This document shows positions 20,850 through 35,063 of a stretch of DNA of 64,000 nucleotides, one piece after another. The position numbers and the translations under genes were made by a program. The stretch is from the NCBI GenBank assembly GCA_036936605.1, contig JAUPFV010000004.1, forward strand, positions 67,356,352 to 67,420,351. Direction: 5' to 3'. The notes below the pieces were generated by a model. It did not search any database and was not told where the DNA came from. It saw nothing but the letters and a program-made list of their open reading frames with translations. Position 1 is the stretch's first letter. Every line of letters starts with the position of its first letter. The DNA is from Limnanthes douglasii subsp. nivea. Taxonomy: Eukaryota; Streptophyta; Magnoliopsida; Brassicales; Limnanthaceae.

Positions 20850-23640
20850 TGGGTGTAGACGTTTTAAAGATGACTTTTGTAGTAGGTCTGAATTTATTTG
20901 GTGTTTTTAGCGATAAAGTTTTTGAAATTGGAAAGTTATATGTGTATTTTGAAGAAAATGGTGGAAAGAAATTTTCATATTTAAAAAAGTTTTTTTTAAG
21001 TAGATCTATGTATTCTTTTCATGCGAGTTTGGTCTTTCATAATTTTTTTTAATCCAATCACTAATTCTAAATCTTAATCAGAGTCGTAGAATAAAAGAGG
21101 GGTTTCATATTTTTACTTTTTGATATTAACACTTGTTACTTTCGTCAATTTGATTTGCTTTTTTATTTTCTCACTTCAAACTATTTTCATCATCTTCCAT
21201 CAGTTTCTTGATTATCTTGAATGAGTTACATTCTTGGTATTATTGTTACAACAAATTTTCAATTTTTGTTATAAATGGCTAATAACAGTTAAGGTATTGA
21301 GTACTCGGATAACTTAAATAAACAAAATAGTATTTCATTTGGGTATGATTCTTCTTAACGATTGGGCGATTCCACTCGACGTGAATGTCAGGTTTCTTAT
21401 AAATGGAGAAAATACCTTTAACGTCCGCAAACATAAAGTGGCATACTTTAATTAATGTTTGAATGATGGACTTAGGTTCCCTCTTTCTCGAGACCTTGTC
21501 AATTTTGTTTTAAGATAACGAACATTTGTACTAGCCAACATCTTCCCAATATATGGAGTGTTCTACTCTCGCCTATAATTATATTAAGAGGTTTGTTTGA
21601 GCATTTCTTGATAAACAAATTCTTTATTATCGTGAAGGTCCTGACCGAAAGAGCAAACCTTTTTTCTACTTATAAGAAAGTGTGGAATGATAAATTTGTT
21701 TTTGTTTACGAAGGATAAATTTGTTTTCGTTTACGGAATTTAAGAGACCAAGCATGAATTGACATACTATCCTATCAACCGAAATTGGGTTTATAAGCGT
21801 AAGTTTCCACATTCTTAACAATCATCTCTTCTTTGATTTGTCATTCTTGTGTTCGATTGTTATTTTTTTTTATTTTCCCTTCTCAACCTCTGTTGTAAAG
21901 ATGCCCTTTGCTAACAAAAGGGAATACAACAATTTTCATAAACATTTTATTTTGGTGGATGAAGCTTCCAAGTTTTCTCATTCCTACTCTTCCATTCTTG
22001 TACCTGATGAATTTGTCTCCAGTGGGTTATGGTTGAGTATCTTTATCCAAGGAGGCTTCTCTGTTTGTGCTTCCTTTTAAAAAATATGTTGTTTGAAAAC
22101 CTTCTTAAGTGAATAAGAAATTGGAGAATCAATATCCTATGAAGAAGTTGTTGAAAAGATACTACCTAAATAAAATGTTGCATAAAGTGTTATTCCAAGA
22201 TGGAGTTCCACAATAAATGAAAAAATCATTTTCTCCTTCAATTTGTAAGGAGGCCAAAGTCGAGGATCACGAGGCTTAATAAGTAAATTTTGTGAGCATT
22301 CTTGAATTAGAAAAATACAAAGACTTTGACGGAGAATGATATGCCTCTTAATCGGCGAAATACTTTAACGACGAAAGGTAATATTTATGATAATATTATC
22401 GTTACCAGAAAAAACTTAAGTAGTGATGATGGGTATACATATGACTTCCATATGCAAGGATTAAAGTAATTATTTAACTCTTCAATCATATTCTTCTCCT
22501 TAATCATCTCATGTCATAAAGTTTATTGTTATAGCATGTATTTCTATAACTTCAGCTTCTGCTACTTCTCTTCCTAGGCGATTTCCTACCAAGTACGGGG
22601 ATTTATCTATATGATATGGTTGGGCTAGATAACCAAGGGCATCATCTCTCATATTTTTCTAAATGGATTTATTTATGATGGCTCTATGCTGAAAGAAGCG
22701 CCAAATTCTGGTAGAAGAGGTAAGGAAGTTGTGTTGGAGGTTAGTCTGATTCTCGATTTTAAAACTATGATAGAGAATATTGTTGCTGAAGGGAATACGA
22801 TTATTAAAAAGGATCGTGATGAGTTTGTAAGACGATAAATGAAGGTTATTAATTTCAAATATAACTTTAACTTGCTAGTTTCTTCTTCTGGAACAACCAC
22901 CCTCAGTATTGATAATGAAACAACAATTATAGTTTATAATGTAGATGATTTTATAGTGGTTGATCTTACAGACTCAACAATTACATCGATTTTTGAAAAC
23001 GTTAATAGGTTGTGTTAGAAGAAGATACGGTTATCACCATCAAAGCTCGTGTTAACTTCTCTTATCAGTATTTATGATGATCCTTTAAAGGTGGCCGAAT
23101 CTACTATGCTACTATCAGGAGCTGCATATAGAGATGTTAATGATGATGTGGTTATGGATCCAATTCTGTCTTACCTAATTTTGGTACATCTTCAACACCA
23201 TATGTTTTCTCGTTAGTAAAAATTACTTTGATATTGACTCAGTTTGCTACATTGGCAAACCAGAGAAAACCTCAAATCAACATATATCTCGTTACCTTGA
23301 TAAGAGACACTTAAAATTGGTTATTCCCTTATTTTATAATGTGGAATATGAACTAACTATATTCTGTATGTATATGACTTTTTGTTTTCACGCTACTCTC
23401 AATGGTTTGACCATGCTTTATCAAGCCAAGGTTAATTATATAACTCACATATGTGATCTCCGAGCCCTTACTGATGGTGATGCTAAACCTATATAGGATA
23501 TTCTTCTGCAAGACGTGCTCTTGAAGCTAAAATTGAACGTGAGAACCAACTTAAGGTCAAGTTTTGATCATGATACAAATGGGTCGTTGAAACTTGAGTT
23601 AAAAAAAGTAAAAATAAAGTCGAACAATAGTACTCTCATG
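20850..23640 (+). pseudogene. Tat-type antisense ORF (first tandem copy), copy 2
   Basis: Complete version of the tandem copy whose first half is missing from copy 1. It begins near GTTTTAAAGATGACTTTTG, shows the LNDGLRFPL block near 21465 and FANKREYNNFHKHFILVDEA near 21900, and then the C-terminal region from 22440. It is riddled with stops. It directly abuts the DUF674 promoter remnant, where copy 3 has about 1.7 kb of extra sequence. Confidence 0.5.
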
Positions 23641-24112
23641 TTACTTTTAAAATCAATCGTAAAATCAGATATTACACTGATATATAATTGGATTAAGTAG
23701 GATGCGTATGTTTTTCTAAAAACAATTAATAAATTTTAAAATGACAAAATTTAACATTCGTACTGATTCGTAAACCGAAATAAATTACTAGAATTACTCC
23801 GATAATCAAATTTTCTTATATATATATATTATTAATAGATGGATATGAATTATTCCGTGAGATTAAATAGATCCAAAATTTAAAATAATCGGTAAAAATT
23901 AAAAAAGAAGAAGCTTATATAGTTATTAATAACGTAACATATTTTAAAAAAACGAATGAATGTGATACTCATAGTCATTATAACTTTATTTATCTGTACA
24001 GTTTATAGTTACATAGGATACATTTAAAAAAAAATTATACTATTTTATTTAAGCACTTATATATTACACATTCTTTTGAAATTTAAGTATTTAAATGACT
24101 TTAGTCGAAGTA
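23640..24112. other. AT-rich spacer between tandem antisense-ORF copies, copy 2
   Basis: Homologous to 3400-3845 and 43255-43765. It includes a short (TA)n near 23818. No gene seen. Confidence 0.5.
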
Positions 24113-24117
24113 ATACG

Positions 24118-27100
24118 TTTTAAAGATGACTTTTGTAGTAAGTCTGAATTTATTTGGTGTTTTTAGTGATAAAGTTTTTTAAATTAGAAAGTTATTTGTG
24201 TATTTTGGTGAAATGTTGGAAAACAATTCCCATACTAAAAACGTTTTATTAAGTAGATCTATGTATTTTTTTCATCCTATGTGATTCTGGCCTTTCATAA
24301 ATTTTTTTAAATCACTCATTCTAAATCTTAATCAAAGTCATAGAATAAAAGAAGGATTTTATATTTTTACTTTTGGATATTAATACTTGTTACTTTCGTT
24401 TTGTTTTTCTTTTATTTTCTCACTTTAAACTATTTCTATCATCTTCTACCAGTTTCTTGATTATCTTGAATGAGTTACATTCTTGGTATTATTGTTACAA
24501 CAAATTTTCAATTTTTGTTATAAATAACTAAAAACAGTTAAGGTATTGAGTACTCGCATAACTTAAATAAACAAAACAGTATTTTATTTGGGGTTAATTC
24601 TTCTGAACTAGAAGATGTTTATAAGTTTCCGCATCCAGTTTGTCACACAAATCCAAAGAAGAAAAGGACAACTATAGTGAATAATGAGAAATTGTTTAAA
24701 GTTATTATATCACTCGTTATTTATATTATTTTTTTTATATATATTAAAGGCATGAATCTTTCGACGATAGAAGGTATCAGTCGAGGCAACATTGGTGGTC
24801 GCAAAAATGTTCCAAAGGTAGGGGATGAAGATTTTACTCAAATGCAGGTGAGGAGCATCGTGGATCATTCATAACTGAAGATGAATGTGCAAACATTTTA
24901 TCGATTGGGCGATTCCACTCGACGTGAATGTTAGGTTTCTTATAAATGGGGAAAATCCCTTTAACGTCCGGAAAGATAAAGTGGCATACTTCAATTAATG
25001 TTTGAATGATGGACTTAGGTTCCCTCTTACTCGAGACCTTGTCAATATTTTTTTAAGATAACGACCATTTGTACTAGCCAACTTCTTTCCAATTTATGGA
25101 GTGTTCTACCATCGCCTATAATTATATTAAGAAGTTTATTTGATCATTTCTTGATAAGCGAATTCTTTATTATCGTGAAAGTCCTGACCGAAAGAGAAAC
25201 CCTTTTTTCTACTTATAAGAAAGTGTGGAATGATAAATTTGTTTTTGTTTACGAAGGATAAATTGTTTTCGTTTACAGAAATTGAGAGACCAAACATGAA
25301 TGGACATATTTTCCTATCAACCGAAATTGGGTTTATAAGCGTAAGTTTCCACATTCTTAACAATCATCTCTTCTTTGATTTGTCATTCATGTGTTTGATT
25401 GTTTTTTTTTATTTCCCCTTCTCAACCTCTGTTGTAAAGATGCCCTTTGCTAACAAAAGGGAATACTACAATTTTCATAAATATGTTATTTTGGTGGAAG
25501 AAGCTTCCAAGTTTTCTCATTCCTACTCTTCCATTCTTGTACCTGATGAATTTGTTTCCAGTGGGTTATGGTTGAGTATCCTTATCCAATGAGGCTTCTC
25601 TGTTTGTGCTTCCTTTAAAAAAATATGTTCTTTGAAAACCTTCTCAAGTGAATAAGAAATTGGAGAATCAATATCCTATGAAGAAGTTGTTGAAAAGATA
25701 CTACCTAAATAATATGTTGCCATAAAGTGTTCTTCCGAGATGGAGTTCCACAATTAATGAAAGAATCATTTTCTCCTTCAATTTTAAGGAGGCCAAATCG
25801 AGGATCATGAGGCTTAATAAGTGAATTTTGTGAGCACTCTTGAATTAGAAAAATACAAAGACTTTGACGAAGAATGATATGCCTCTTAATGGTGAAAGAT
25901 TTTAACGACCAAAGGTAATATTTATGATAATATTATCGTTATCTAGAAAAAACTTAAGTAGTGATGGGTATACATATGACTTCCATATGCAAGGATTAAA
26001 GTAATTATTTAACTCTTCAATCATATTATGGTCCTTAATCATCTCATGTCATAAAGTTTATTGTTAAAACATGTATTTCTATAACTTCAGCTTCTGCCAC
26101 TTCTCGTCCTAGGCGATTTCCTACCAAGTACTTGAATTTATCTATATGATATAATTGGGCTAGATAACAGTGGGCATCATCTCTCATATTTTTCTAAATG
26201 GGATTTATTTATGATGGTTCTATGTTGAAAGAAGCGCCAAATTCTGGTGGAAGAGGTAAGGAAGTTGTGTTAGAGGTTAGTCTGATTCTTTATTTAAAAC
26301 TATGATAGAGAATATTGTTGCTGAAGGGAATACGATTATTAAAAAAGATCGTGATGAGTTTGTAAGACGATAATTGGAGGTTATTAATTTCAAATATGGC
26401 TTTAACTTGCTACTTTCTTCTTCTGGAACAACCACCCTCAATATTGATTACGAAACAACAATTATAGTTTATAATGTAGATGATTTTATAGTGGTTGATC
26501 TTACAGACTCAACAATTACATCGATTTTTGTAAAAGTTAATAGGTTGTGTTAGAATAAGATACGGTTGTCACCAGCAAAGCTCGTGTTAACTTCTCTTAT
26601 CATTATTTATGATGTCCTTCAAAGGTGGCCGAATCTACTTTGCTAATATCAGGAGCTGCATATAGAGATGTTAATGATGATGTGGTTGTGGATCCAAATC
26701 TGTCTTACCTAATTTTAGTACATCTTCAACACCATAGGTGTTTCTCGTTAGTGAAAATTACTTTGATATTGACTCAGTTTGCTACATTGGCAAATCAGAG
26801 AAAACCTCTAATCAACATATATCTCGTTACCTTGATAAGAGACGCTTAAAATTGGTTATTCCTTTATTTTATAATGTGGAATATGAACTAACTATATACT
26901 GTATGTATGTGACTTTTTGTGTTCAGGCTACTCTCAATGGTTTGACCATCTTTATCAAGCCAAGGTTAATTATATAACTCACATACGTGATCTCTGAGCC
27001 CTTATTGATGGTGATGCTAAACCTATAGAGGATATTCTTCTGCAAGACGTGCTCTTGAAGCTAAAATTGAAAGTGAGAACCAACTTAAGGTAAAGGTTTA

Positions 27101-27410
27101 ATTAGGATACAAAAGGAGTTGTTGAAATGAGTTGTAATCTAAGACTAAAAACCTAAAAAATATATCGTTTGTTTTGTCTAAGTTAGGAACTTTGTTGCTT
27201 CATACCAATGAAATCCTATCGGTTAGCTGCTAGTTTGGAAAATTTCTAAAAAAATGAGACGTTTGTTCAAAGGAAGGTTCCTTTGACATGTAAAAAGAAA
27301 CTAAATTCTTATAAGCCTAAACTTACTGTAACAGGGATCTTTGTAAATCTATTGAGAAAGAACTTATTGATACCACGACTTAAACCTAAGTTATAAAATT
27401 AAAAAATACC
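24118..27410 (+). pseudogene. Tat-type antisense ORF (second tandem copy), copy 2
   Basis: Homologous to 3850-7130. DWAIPLDVNVRFLINGEN near 24905, LNDGLRFPLTRDLVNIF near 25000 and VWNDKFVFVYEG near 25225 can be read in order, with stops between. The C-terminal half contains a longer open stretch than in copy 1 (26625-26977, with ISGAAYRDVNDDVVVDPNL and LVIPLFYNVEYELTI in adjoining frames). It is a pseudogene of an accessory ORF whose domain belongs, as far as I can judge, to the 'putative gypsy type transposase' family. Confidence 0.5.
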
Positions 27411-28189
27411 TTTATTTCTGAATATTTGCACCAGAACTGAAATTGGTGATGGTAGTAATGACAAACCAATTCATCTTGCCCCAACATAAGACATTGTTTC
27501 TTCCAAGAATAATGATAATTTTTCCTTTTTATTACTTCATATTTGTTTCTAGTGTTGGAAGCATCTTATTGTACTAAAATTATTTTTGTATTTGAGTACT
27601 CTTGTTTATAATTTTATTTGACGAGTCTTTGTGATTTTATTAAGCGTATAATGTTATATATATTTTTATTGACGATCCATCTGATTAGTCTAGATTTTAT
27701 TATTTAAGAATTATGTTCATTATTTAGAGTTTTCTAGAAAATTTTAAGAATGTTTCGGTTGCATGCTTATTGAAAAACTAAAGCTTGCTTTTTATGTCTA
27801 AGGATTAATTTTGAATCATCGACTTCTATTATAGAGTTTATAAAACATTTACTATTCTTAAAGAATCATTTTATTGTCTAAGAATTTATTTTAAACGTCT
27901 CAGACTTGTAGTAGACTTCTGAAAGCCTTCAGTGTTCCTATTTGAATATCTTTTTTTGACTTGTTAACCATTTATTGTTTGTTTTATATTTTTGTTTGAA
28001 AATAATAAATGAAATTTTTGTTGGGACAAAAACTATTTTATTAATGTCAAATACCTCAATTTAATTTTATCGTGCTATCGATGGAGGAAAAAGTACATCC
28101 TCATGTTTTAATAAATAAATTTTACATAATGTAGTAGCTTACAAGCTTTAGTTTTAAAAACTACATAGATCTCTAAGTTCACTTTAGTT
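27411..28189. other. Non-coding stretch, copy 2
   Basis: Equivalent of 7131-7899 with one small insertion (about 27998-28019). AT-rich, no supportable gene. Confidence 0.4.
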
Positions 28190-29112
28190 TATGTCTTCAT
28201 CTTTTGAAAGCCTTGTTCCTCCGAGTTTGGAGTCAATTTATTAAGACTTTGTTATTTATCGTGAAGGAAAACTATTCGTAACATTTTATTTATTGGTTTA
28301 AAAATCTTGACTCGTATTTCAGAATTGTATATATTCCTCATTAACGCTTCATAATGCTCAGACTGAATATGTGCTTTGAGTCTTCTTTCTTCGATTATAT
28401 CTATCTTTGAACTTCGAGTTTGTGAATTACTTGTTTCATCATATGCAACTGTCCTATGGGATGACATACATATTTCATCTAACACTACCGCCTCTATTTC
28501 ATATATCACGACGAATGACGTTTCATATGTCTCAGTTATACGTGTAGTTCTAGATGACCATAATAATTTTTATAAGAACTCTGCCTAGGTTCCTGCAACT
28601 CATTCCAATATTTTCTTGATTCCTTCAGTTTTTGTCACATTGCTCACTTCAACTTGACCGTTGGATTGATGATGAAGAGTTAAAAATTGCTTTATTTCTT
28701 TTTTAGTACATAAACTTGTGATCTTATTATTCTGGAACTGAGTTCCATTATCCGTAATGATGACACTTGAAATCCAATACCCATAACATATATTTACTTT
28801 TAAGACATATATTAATTCATTGGACAATATTGTTTTGGCTATGGTCTCTAGTAATATTGTCGAGATTTGTATAGATTTTGCGAATCCATAGCATGCATCA
28901 CACTATTTTACTTTTCTCTTTGCATCCTCCATTATTATTGGCCAATAGTAGCCCTTTAGAAAAATTCTTTGGTAAAATGCTTTGTATCCATAATAAATGT
29001 TTCCTTCTCCATAATGTAGTTCTTCTATAATGAAAGTCCTTTGATTTGTTCCTACACGCCAAAGTAGTAACTTAGTTAACCATTTTTTGTATAATATATC
29101 TGAAGTATAGAA
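28190..29112 (-). pseudogene. Old Tat-type integrase fragment, copy 2
   Basis: Same remnant as at 7900-8828: a zinc-site region with GYYWPIIMEDAK, then IITDNGTQFQNN and NGQVEVSN, then EERRLKAHIQSEHYEALM. Cut at 29112 by the nested LTR element and resumed at 33565. The stops are shared with copy 1. Confidence 0.75.
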
Positions 29113-30149
29113 TGTTAAGTATAAATTTTGATTCTTAAGAGAGAAGATAAAGAGAAGGGAACTGAATTATAGAGAGAAAGTAAAAGAGAAGAATCATATT
29201 AGTCTTATGAAAAAATATCTTGTGTTTTATTTACAGCCCCAACATTTATTTATAGGTGTATACACTTGTATAACTGATTCTGTTACATTAATGGAAAAAT
29301 TGTAATGTAGACCCTCATATTGATAAATATTTCAAATATCATTTATCAATTATACAATTCATCAAATATAAACTTAAATTTATTATATTTAGGCCCTTAA
29401 CATTCTCATATCCTTATCAGTAACCCCCCTTAGTTTTTATGAAATTCGATAGATAAAAACTAAGAATCATCGAAAAATACACTAAGTGAAAACTGTTACT
29501 TTCCAAAATTTGACTTGCTTCGAATTCGATCTTCCTATATTCTTGTCAAAATAATTTGTTTCAACATCTTTTGTCCTCAAATAAAAACATATCTCAAATT
29601 TTCTAGACTCTACACTTGTCATCCTCGAATAAACTATAATTTGATTAACTTCGAATTTGATCCAAACACTCCACACATAACATTTTTCCTTCTGCTTCGA
29701 ATATTCACATACAAGTCTTTGCTAGTTTTTTCATAACGGTTTGAAATGTTTGGAATTCCCTAATACGCATGTGAAGATCCAATAGGACTGCTACTAGGTC
29801 TGACAATTAACGGGTGTCATGTTATCTCTTCAAAAGTAATTGTTTGGCATTCCATCTTTCTACCCAATAATCATCACCACCTCTTCCACTTCTCTGACCA
29901 TTTTCTATTTCTTCTCACCTTTAAAAGTGCTTTTCTCACTCATTATTTGTGAGACACAAAAACCTTATAGTGAGAGAAAACTGCTTTTGCCTAAGAAAAT
30001 CCCTAGCTACCTTCACCTGAAAACCAATTTCTTGGCTTTTCTCACATGAAACCCTAATTTCTTGGTTACCTTTACCGGAAAACTCATCTTTCCTGTCCAA
30101 ACTTCAAAATTTATGAACTAATCCTGGAGATTTTTCTTCATTTCAGTTT

Positions 30150-30685
30150 ATGAAAAATTCCCATGCCACCAAAAAACCCATTTTTGTCTTGTATGATTAC
30201 CTGTGTAATAGTGAAATGAAAGCTGAATACAAGGAAGCTGGTGTTATAGACAATTCTCCTCACTTTTCAACTCCAACCATTGTTTATGGTAATTTCAACT
30301 GTAACAAAAACATTTCTAGGCTTCAGAGTTCATCCAACCTAGAAAATACCATTCACCAAAATTTCATAGGCAGGCATCACCACCACCTATGTCACCTCAA
30401 AATTCTTCTCCGGCACCTTCTGGTACCACAAATGTTCCTCTTCAAAAGAATCGCAAAGTCAATCAAAGCACATCTACTCACAAAAGATTAGAAAAAACTT
30501 CACCACCCATAAATTCTGATTCTCCTCGAATCATACGCAAGAAAATTCCTCGAATTTATTCAAGAGCTCATCTATCCCAAAGCCTTTCTAAAATGAACAC
30601 ATTCATAAGAATAAGAGACCTCGAGGCTGATAACACTTCACAAAAAGATAAAATTTTGTTTTCTGAAATGGAATCAATCAAATGA
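30150..30685 (+). pseudogene. Antisense accessory ORF of nested Tat-like element, copy 2
   Basis: The ATG at 30150 opens a frame of 113 codons (MKNSHATKKPIFVLYDYL...). It overlaps, in another frame, the 98-codon stretch 30389-30685 (SPAPSGTTNVPLQKNRKVN, DSPRIIRKKIPRIYSRAH). A single frameshift or an intron between them would join the two. Rich in Ser, Pro, Lys and Arg. Not recognised. Its antisense position between pol and the 3' LTR is the best clue to its nature. Confidence 0.5.
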
Positions 30686-30774
30686 TCTATTTAAGTAACA
30701 AGAAATGAGTCTTTAGGACATGGTCGATTCGAATCTGTGAAATCAGCAAACATTCATCACTTTCCATTATTCTG

Positions 30775-33180
30775 TTAACCATCACCGATCCTAGATAAGC
30801 AATCCACCTCTACCACAATAGCCTCTAATTTTGCTACAGAAAAAGCACGTCTATTCCGAGTAAGAGGCTTCATCTTCGAATTTATAGCTAAGCTGTGACA
30901 TATCACTTCAGGTGGAACACTTACCATATCCTCTGTTTTCCAAGTGAAGACATCCAAATTTTCAAACAAAAATTATAGCAATTGAAAACGCAAAGTAGAT
31001 GATAACAACGTCCCAATTCGAAGAGTCCTCCCATTAGAAAAAGAATATTCCTCAATCTTTTCACTCACTTTTAAAGAACCCGAGGTTTTCTTCAGATCAT
31101 CCACTCCCTCATCATCCGAGGCTAACCCCCCTTATTACTATTCAGCCATCTGATCCTCTCAATTAGAACCTCAAATACGAATAATTGTTGCATAACATTT
31201 TGTGGCTACCTTTTGGTCACTTCGAACCACCCCAACACGAACTTCAGTCACATATTTCAACCATTGACGAACATTAGAAAGAACAAAATACATTTTTGAA
31301 AGCCAAGATCTCCTAAAAATAGCATTATAGCTGGTCAGAAATTCCACGATAATGAATAAGACTTGGACCTTTATTTTAAAAGGTCCTTTCCCAAACATAT
31401 TTCACCCTCGAATTCTCCAATCACCTGAGCTGTTACACCTGTAAAGCAAATTATGGTTCGATCTGTTGAGGAATTTGAAGTGGATTACGCATCATATTAT
31501 ATATTAACTTAAACAACACATTAATGAAACTTCATGTATCTATTAAAACACGTCGAAATTCAAACCCAACTATTTTTGCTCCAATAACCACTGCATCTTC
31601 ATGAGGACCTGCTATTCCTCTCAAATCATCCTCATCGAATAAAATAAAAGGAGTGTCATTCTTTCCATTCAAACGAGCAGATATTTTTCCTTCTATTTGA
31701 GTAGTTAAACTCACTACATGTCTCTTCTTTAAACTATTTGTATTACCACCCAAAGAATATCCTCCAAAAATTGCCAAGGATTCAAAATACTCACATAAAC
31801 TTCGAACTCGACCTTACTTCACTGGTTCATCCACAACCACCAAAATTAATCGATTTGGATCGGTGTATAAATATTCCGAGGCTGCATCAAAATCATCACA
31901 TTTTCCATTTAAAATCATAAGTGCACTTTCTTCCTTTAAATTCGGATTAGAAGTTTGATGAGCCGACGTGCTCAGAGTTTTTGATCCACTGCTTTGCCCT
32001 TTAACAAAGGTAACTAACTTACCATTTTCTATTACAACTTGAATCTCCTTCTTCAATGTTATGAAACCTGCAGTGTTGTCCAACATCGTTGTGATACTTG
32101 CAGAACCTATTATTGCCCTCTTCTCTTGGTCTATTTATAGGAGTTGGCTTCTTAAAACTCACATGGACTTTAGACTTCTCGAAGATAATAGTTACATTCT
32201 CAGTCAATTCTGTATAGTACTAAGGCCTAATATATTGATTTGACCAAGGTTTATAATGTTGATTGTTTATTATTGCTTGAAAAGATTCCCCTCCTGCTCG
32301 AGGAGGTAAAATATGGTTGATCTTTGGACGAGGTGGCTGATAATTCGAGGAGTGTCCTTGACTATTAACACATTCCCTGAATTCATTTGAATAGATCCAG
32401 CCCCACCTCGAACCCTAAATGATTCTTCCACTTTAATTTGATCCTGACTTGAGCCATAAGAGCTCCAAAAGTTAACGCCCTTATTTTCGACCTTAGAAAT
32501 ATCAAATCGCTTTGGAAGAGATATGGACATAATCCCAGTAGTTAAAGGAGAATTTCTACAATCTATTCCTTGTACATAATGGTCATCTCCCATATCCCCC
32601 ATGACAGTATACGAGCTTTGATATGCTACACCTGTGTATTGATTAAACATGTTTCCTTTACACCAAACAACATCCCTCACGTGACGCGCCTCATTGTCTC
32701 TTTTTAATTTATATTCTTTGCGTGATTTGCGAGGTCGACTTTTTTTTTCTTTTGAGGAACCACGGTACGTTTTCTGCTCAAACAATATTTCCTCGTATTG
32801 CGAGCTATCACACTCATCACTAGATGTGACATATCTATGTTTATATATTTTTTATCTTATAATGAAGTTTAGTGCTCTTTATCAGATTCAAAGTGTGTTT
32901 TCTTTTTATCGCTTCAAATATGATGAGTTGTATATGATTGATCATATAGATTTTCCATCTCGCATTTTCGTACAACTTGTTGCACCTCAAACTTTAACCA
33001 ACAACTTAGTCATTCGAGTTTTGATTTCAGAAGACTTTGTTGCACAGGAATTTGATCATCTTTTTTACTTTATTCCCTACACGAATCAGACCTTAAAGTC
33101 TCAATCGCTTTTCGACCAACGGATCAGATTCATTTCCTGGTTCCATATCAATCAAGAGCGATATCACTTATCAAGAATTC
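30775..33180 (-). pseudogene. gag, protease and RT start of nested Tat-like element, copy 2
   Basis: Minus strand, right to left: gag N-terminus; an open piece 32785-32270 (SISLPKRFDISKVENKG); the zinc-knuckle remnant FCKYHNDVGQ; then TAGFITLKKEIQVVIENGKL and DEDDLRGIAGPHED up to RRVLIDT, followed by a stop where DTGSS is expected. Next come the protease C-terminal part (GKGPFKIKVQVLFIIVEFL) and, at 30969-30775, the RT linker FENLDVFTWKTEDM...KLEAIVVEVDCL. The RT catalytic core and everything after it are missing. Confidence 0.65.
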
Positions 33181-33564
33181 AATAACCAGTGGTGTATGAT
33201 ATGAAATCAAGGCACCAATCGGATTAAACTCCCACTGTGGTTGCAAATTTGTTAAGTATAAATTGTAATTCTTAAGAAACAGGATAAAAGAGAAGGGAAC
33301 TGAATGATAGAGAGATAAATTAAAAGAGAAGAGTCATATTAGTCTTATAAAAAAATGTCTTATGTTTTTTTCACAACCCCAACCTTTATTTATAGACGTA
33401 TGGACTTGTATAACTGATTCTGTTACATAAATGAGAAAATTGCATTATAACCCCTCATATTGATAAATATTCCATATATCATCTAACAACTATACCATTG
33501 ATCAAATATAACCTTAAAATTTTCACATTTAGGCCCCTAACATTCTCATATCCTTATAATAGAC

Positions 33565-33847
33565 GAATCTTGTTGTCTTTATATTTATATCTAGTGGTTA
33601 CCTTTTATCTTCAGGGAGTATTTCTATTTTATTAGAGTTCTCTAATATTCTTCTTATTCTGCACCTTTTATTACCATTACTCTTATGGACGTGAATTTTG
33701 GTATGGAACGGTTGAGTCCCTCTACAAACACTTTCTTGACTGAGCCTGTCAAATTGTGTGGTTTACCTTTTGGCGTTGATTTGTAGGCTATTGCGTCAGA
33801 CTGATGGTTTATCATGTGCGCACTCGTTGAGTAGCAGATGCGGGTTC
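33565..33847 (-). pseudogene. Old Tat element: RNase H end and linker, copy 2
   Basis: Same as 13268-13550: SVKKVFVEGLNRSIPKF in an open 89-codon stretch, continuing to ILPEDK before the nested element interrupts it. Truncated at 33848 by the copia LTR. Confidence 0.7.
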
Positions 33848-35063
33848 TGTTGTGAATGAGTCGAATAATTCTTTGACAATGTATTGTGTCCGGCACTACA
33901 ATTAAGTCTTGTAACAATATCATTGTTAGTCTTGTGGTATGATCCCATTAGGCCCATTATCTCGTAAGTTCTATTTATTCCTTATAAATAGACTACCAGG
34001 ACTACACCAAAACACAATCTGAAATTTGTAACCTTTTTCTATCATAGTGAAACACTTCTTGTGTCTTTTTCATTGTTTCCTTTATTTCTGTTAAGGTCTT
34101 AAGCCATTTGTGATAAATTTCATAGTGATTTATAAAAAAATTGGTATTAAAACCACATTATGAAATCAGGGTTTGCAATTAGGATTTCACAATGATGTCT
34201 ATAGCAACCAAATACAAGATTGACAAATTTGATGGGGGATCTAGCTTTGCATTGCGGAAGATTAAACTGAAATATTCATTGGTACTGCAAGGGTTGTGGA
34301 AGGTTGGGGTGAATAAGTTACCAGAATAAATGAAAGAAGAGAAGAAGTAAAATCTTCAAGAAAGGGATTTGTGATGGTTTTAATGAGTGTGAAAGACAAT
34401 GTTCTTCGCGAGATTAATGGTGAGAAGACTGATGCCTACGCATGGAAGAATTTATGAGATCTTTACTGAAAGAAATCATTTGTAAACCTATTATACTTGA
34501 AGAAGCGTTTGTATGATTTCAGAATGAAAAAGGTATGTCCATAACTGAGCACTTAGATAATTTTAAATCAATTATAACATAAATATCAAAATTGAGGATA
34601 AGGATCAAGCTTTGTTTGTGTTGAGATTGTTACCAGCTCTTTATAAAAACTTCTTATATATCACAATGTATAGTAAAGATAATTTATCGCTAACCGATAT
34701 CAAATGGGCACTGAAGTCAAAGGAGTTGAATCAGTTGCAGCATGACAATCAGGCTGAAGGGAAAGGTCTTATGACTAGGGGAAGATCTAGTAACAAAGCG
34801 AGTTCTTTAAGAATGAATAACTGTAGGTCCAAATAAAAGGTAACGAACTCAAACTGTTATGAATGCGGTGAGAAGGGTCATTATAGGAGAGATTGTCCGA
34901 AACTGAATGGTAAAAAGGGAAATCAAAATAAATATACATCAAACATTGTTGAAGGTGTGAACGAGTCCGACGATAGTGAAAACAGTGGTAAAGGAGATGT
35001 ATTGTCCGTGAGTTCAGATTGTGGGAATATTTTTTCGGTACTTGATACTGCGTTACATATCAT

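Larger units (their letters stand above)
29113..33559 (-). mobile_element. Nested non-autonomous Tat-like LTR retrotransposon, copy 2
   Basis: LTRs at 29113-29419 and 33250-33559 with the same ends as copy 1, and flanks TAGAA and TAGAC. It has the same internal plan: accessory ORF on plus next to the 3' LTR, then remnants of RT start, protease and gag on minus. This copy is better preserved (an open 171-codon gag piece, and an intact RT-linker piece that copy 1 lost to filler). Confidence 0.8.
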
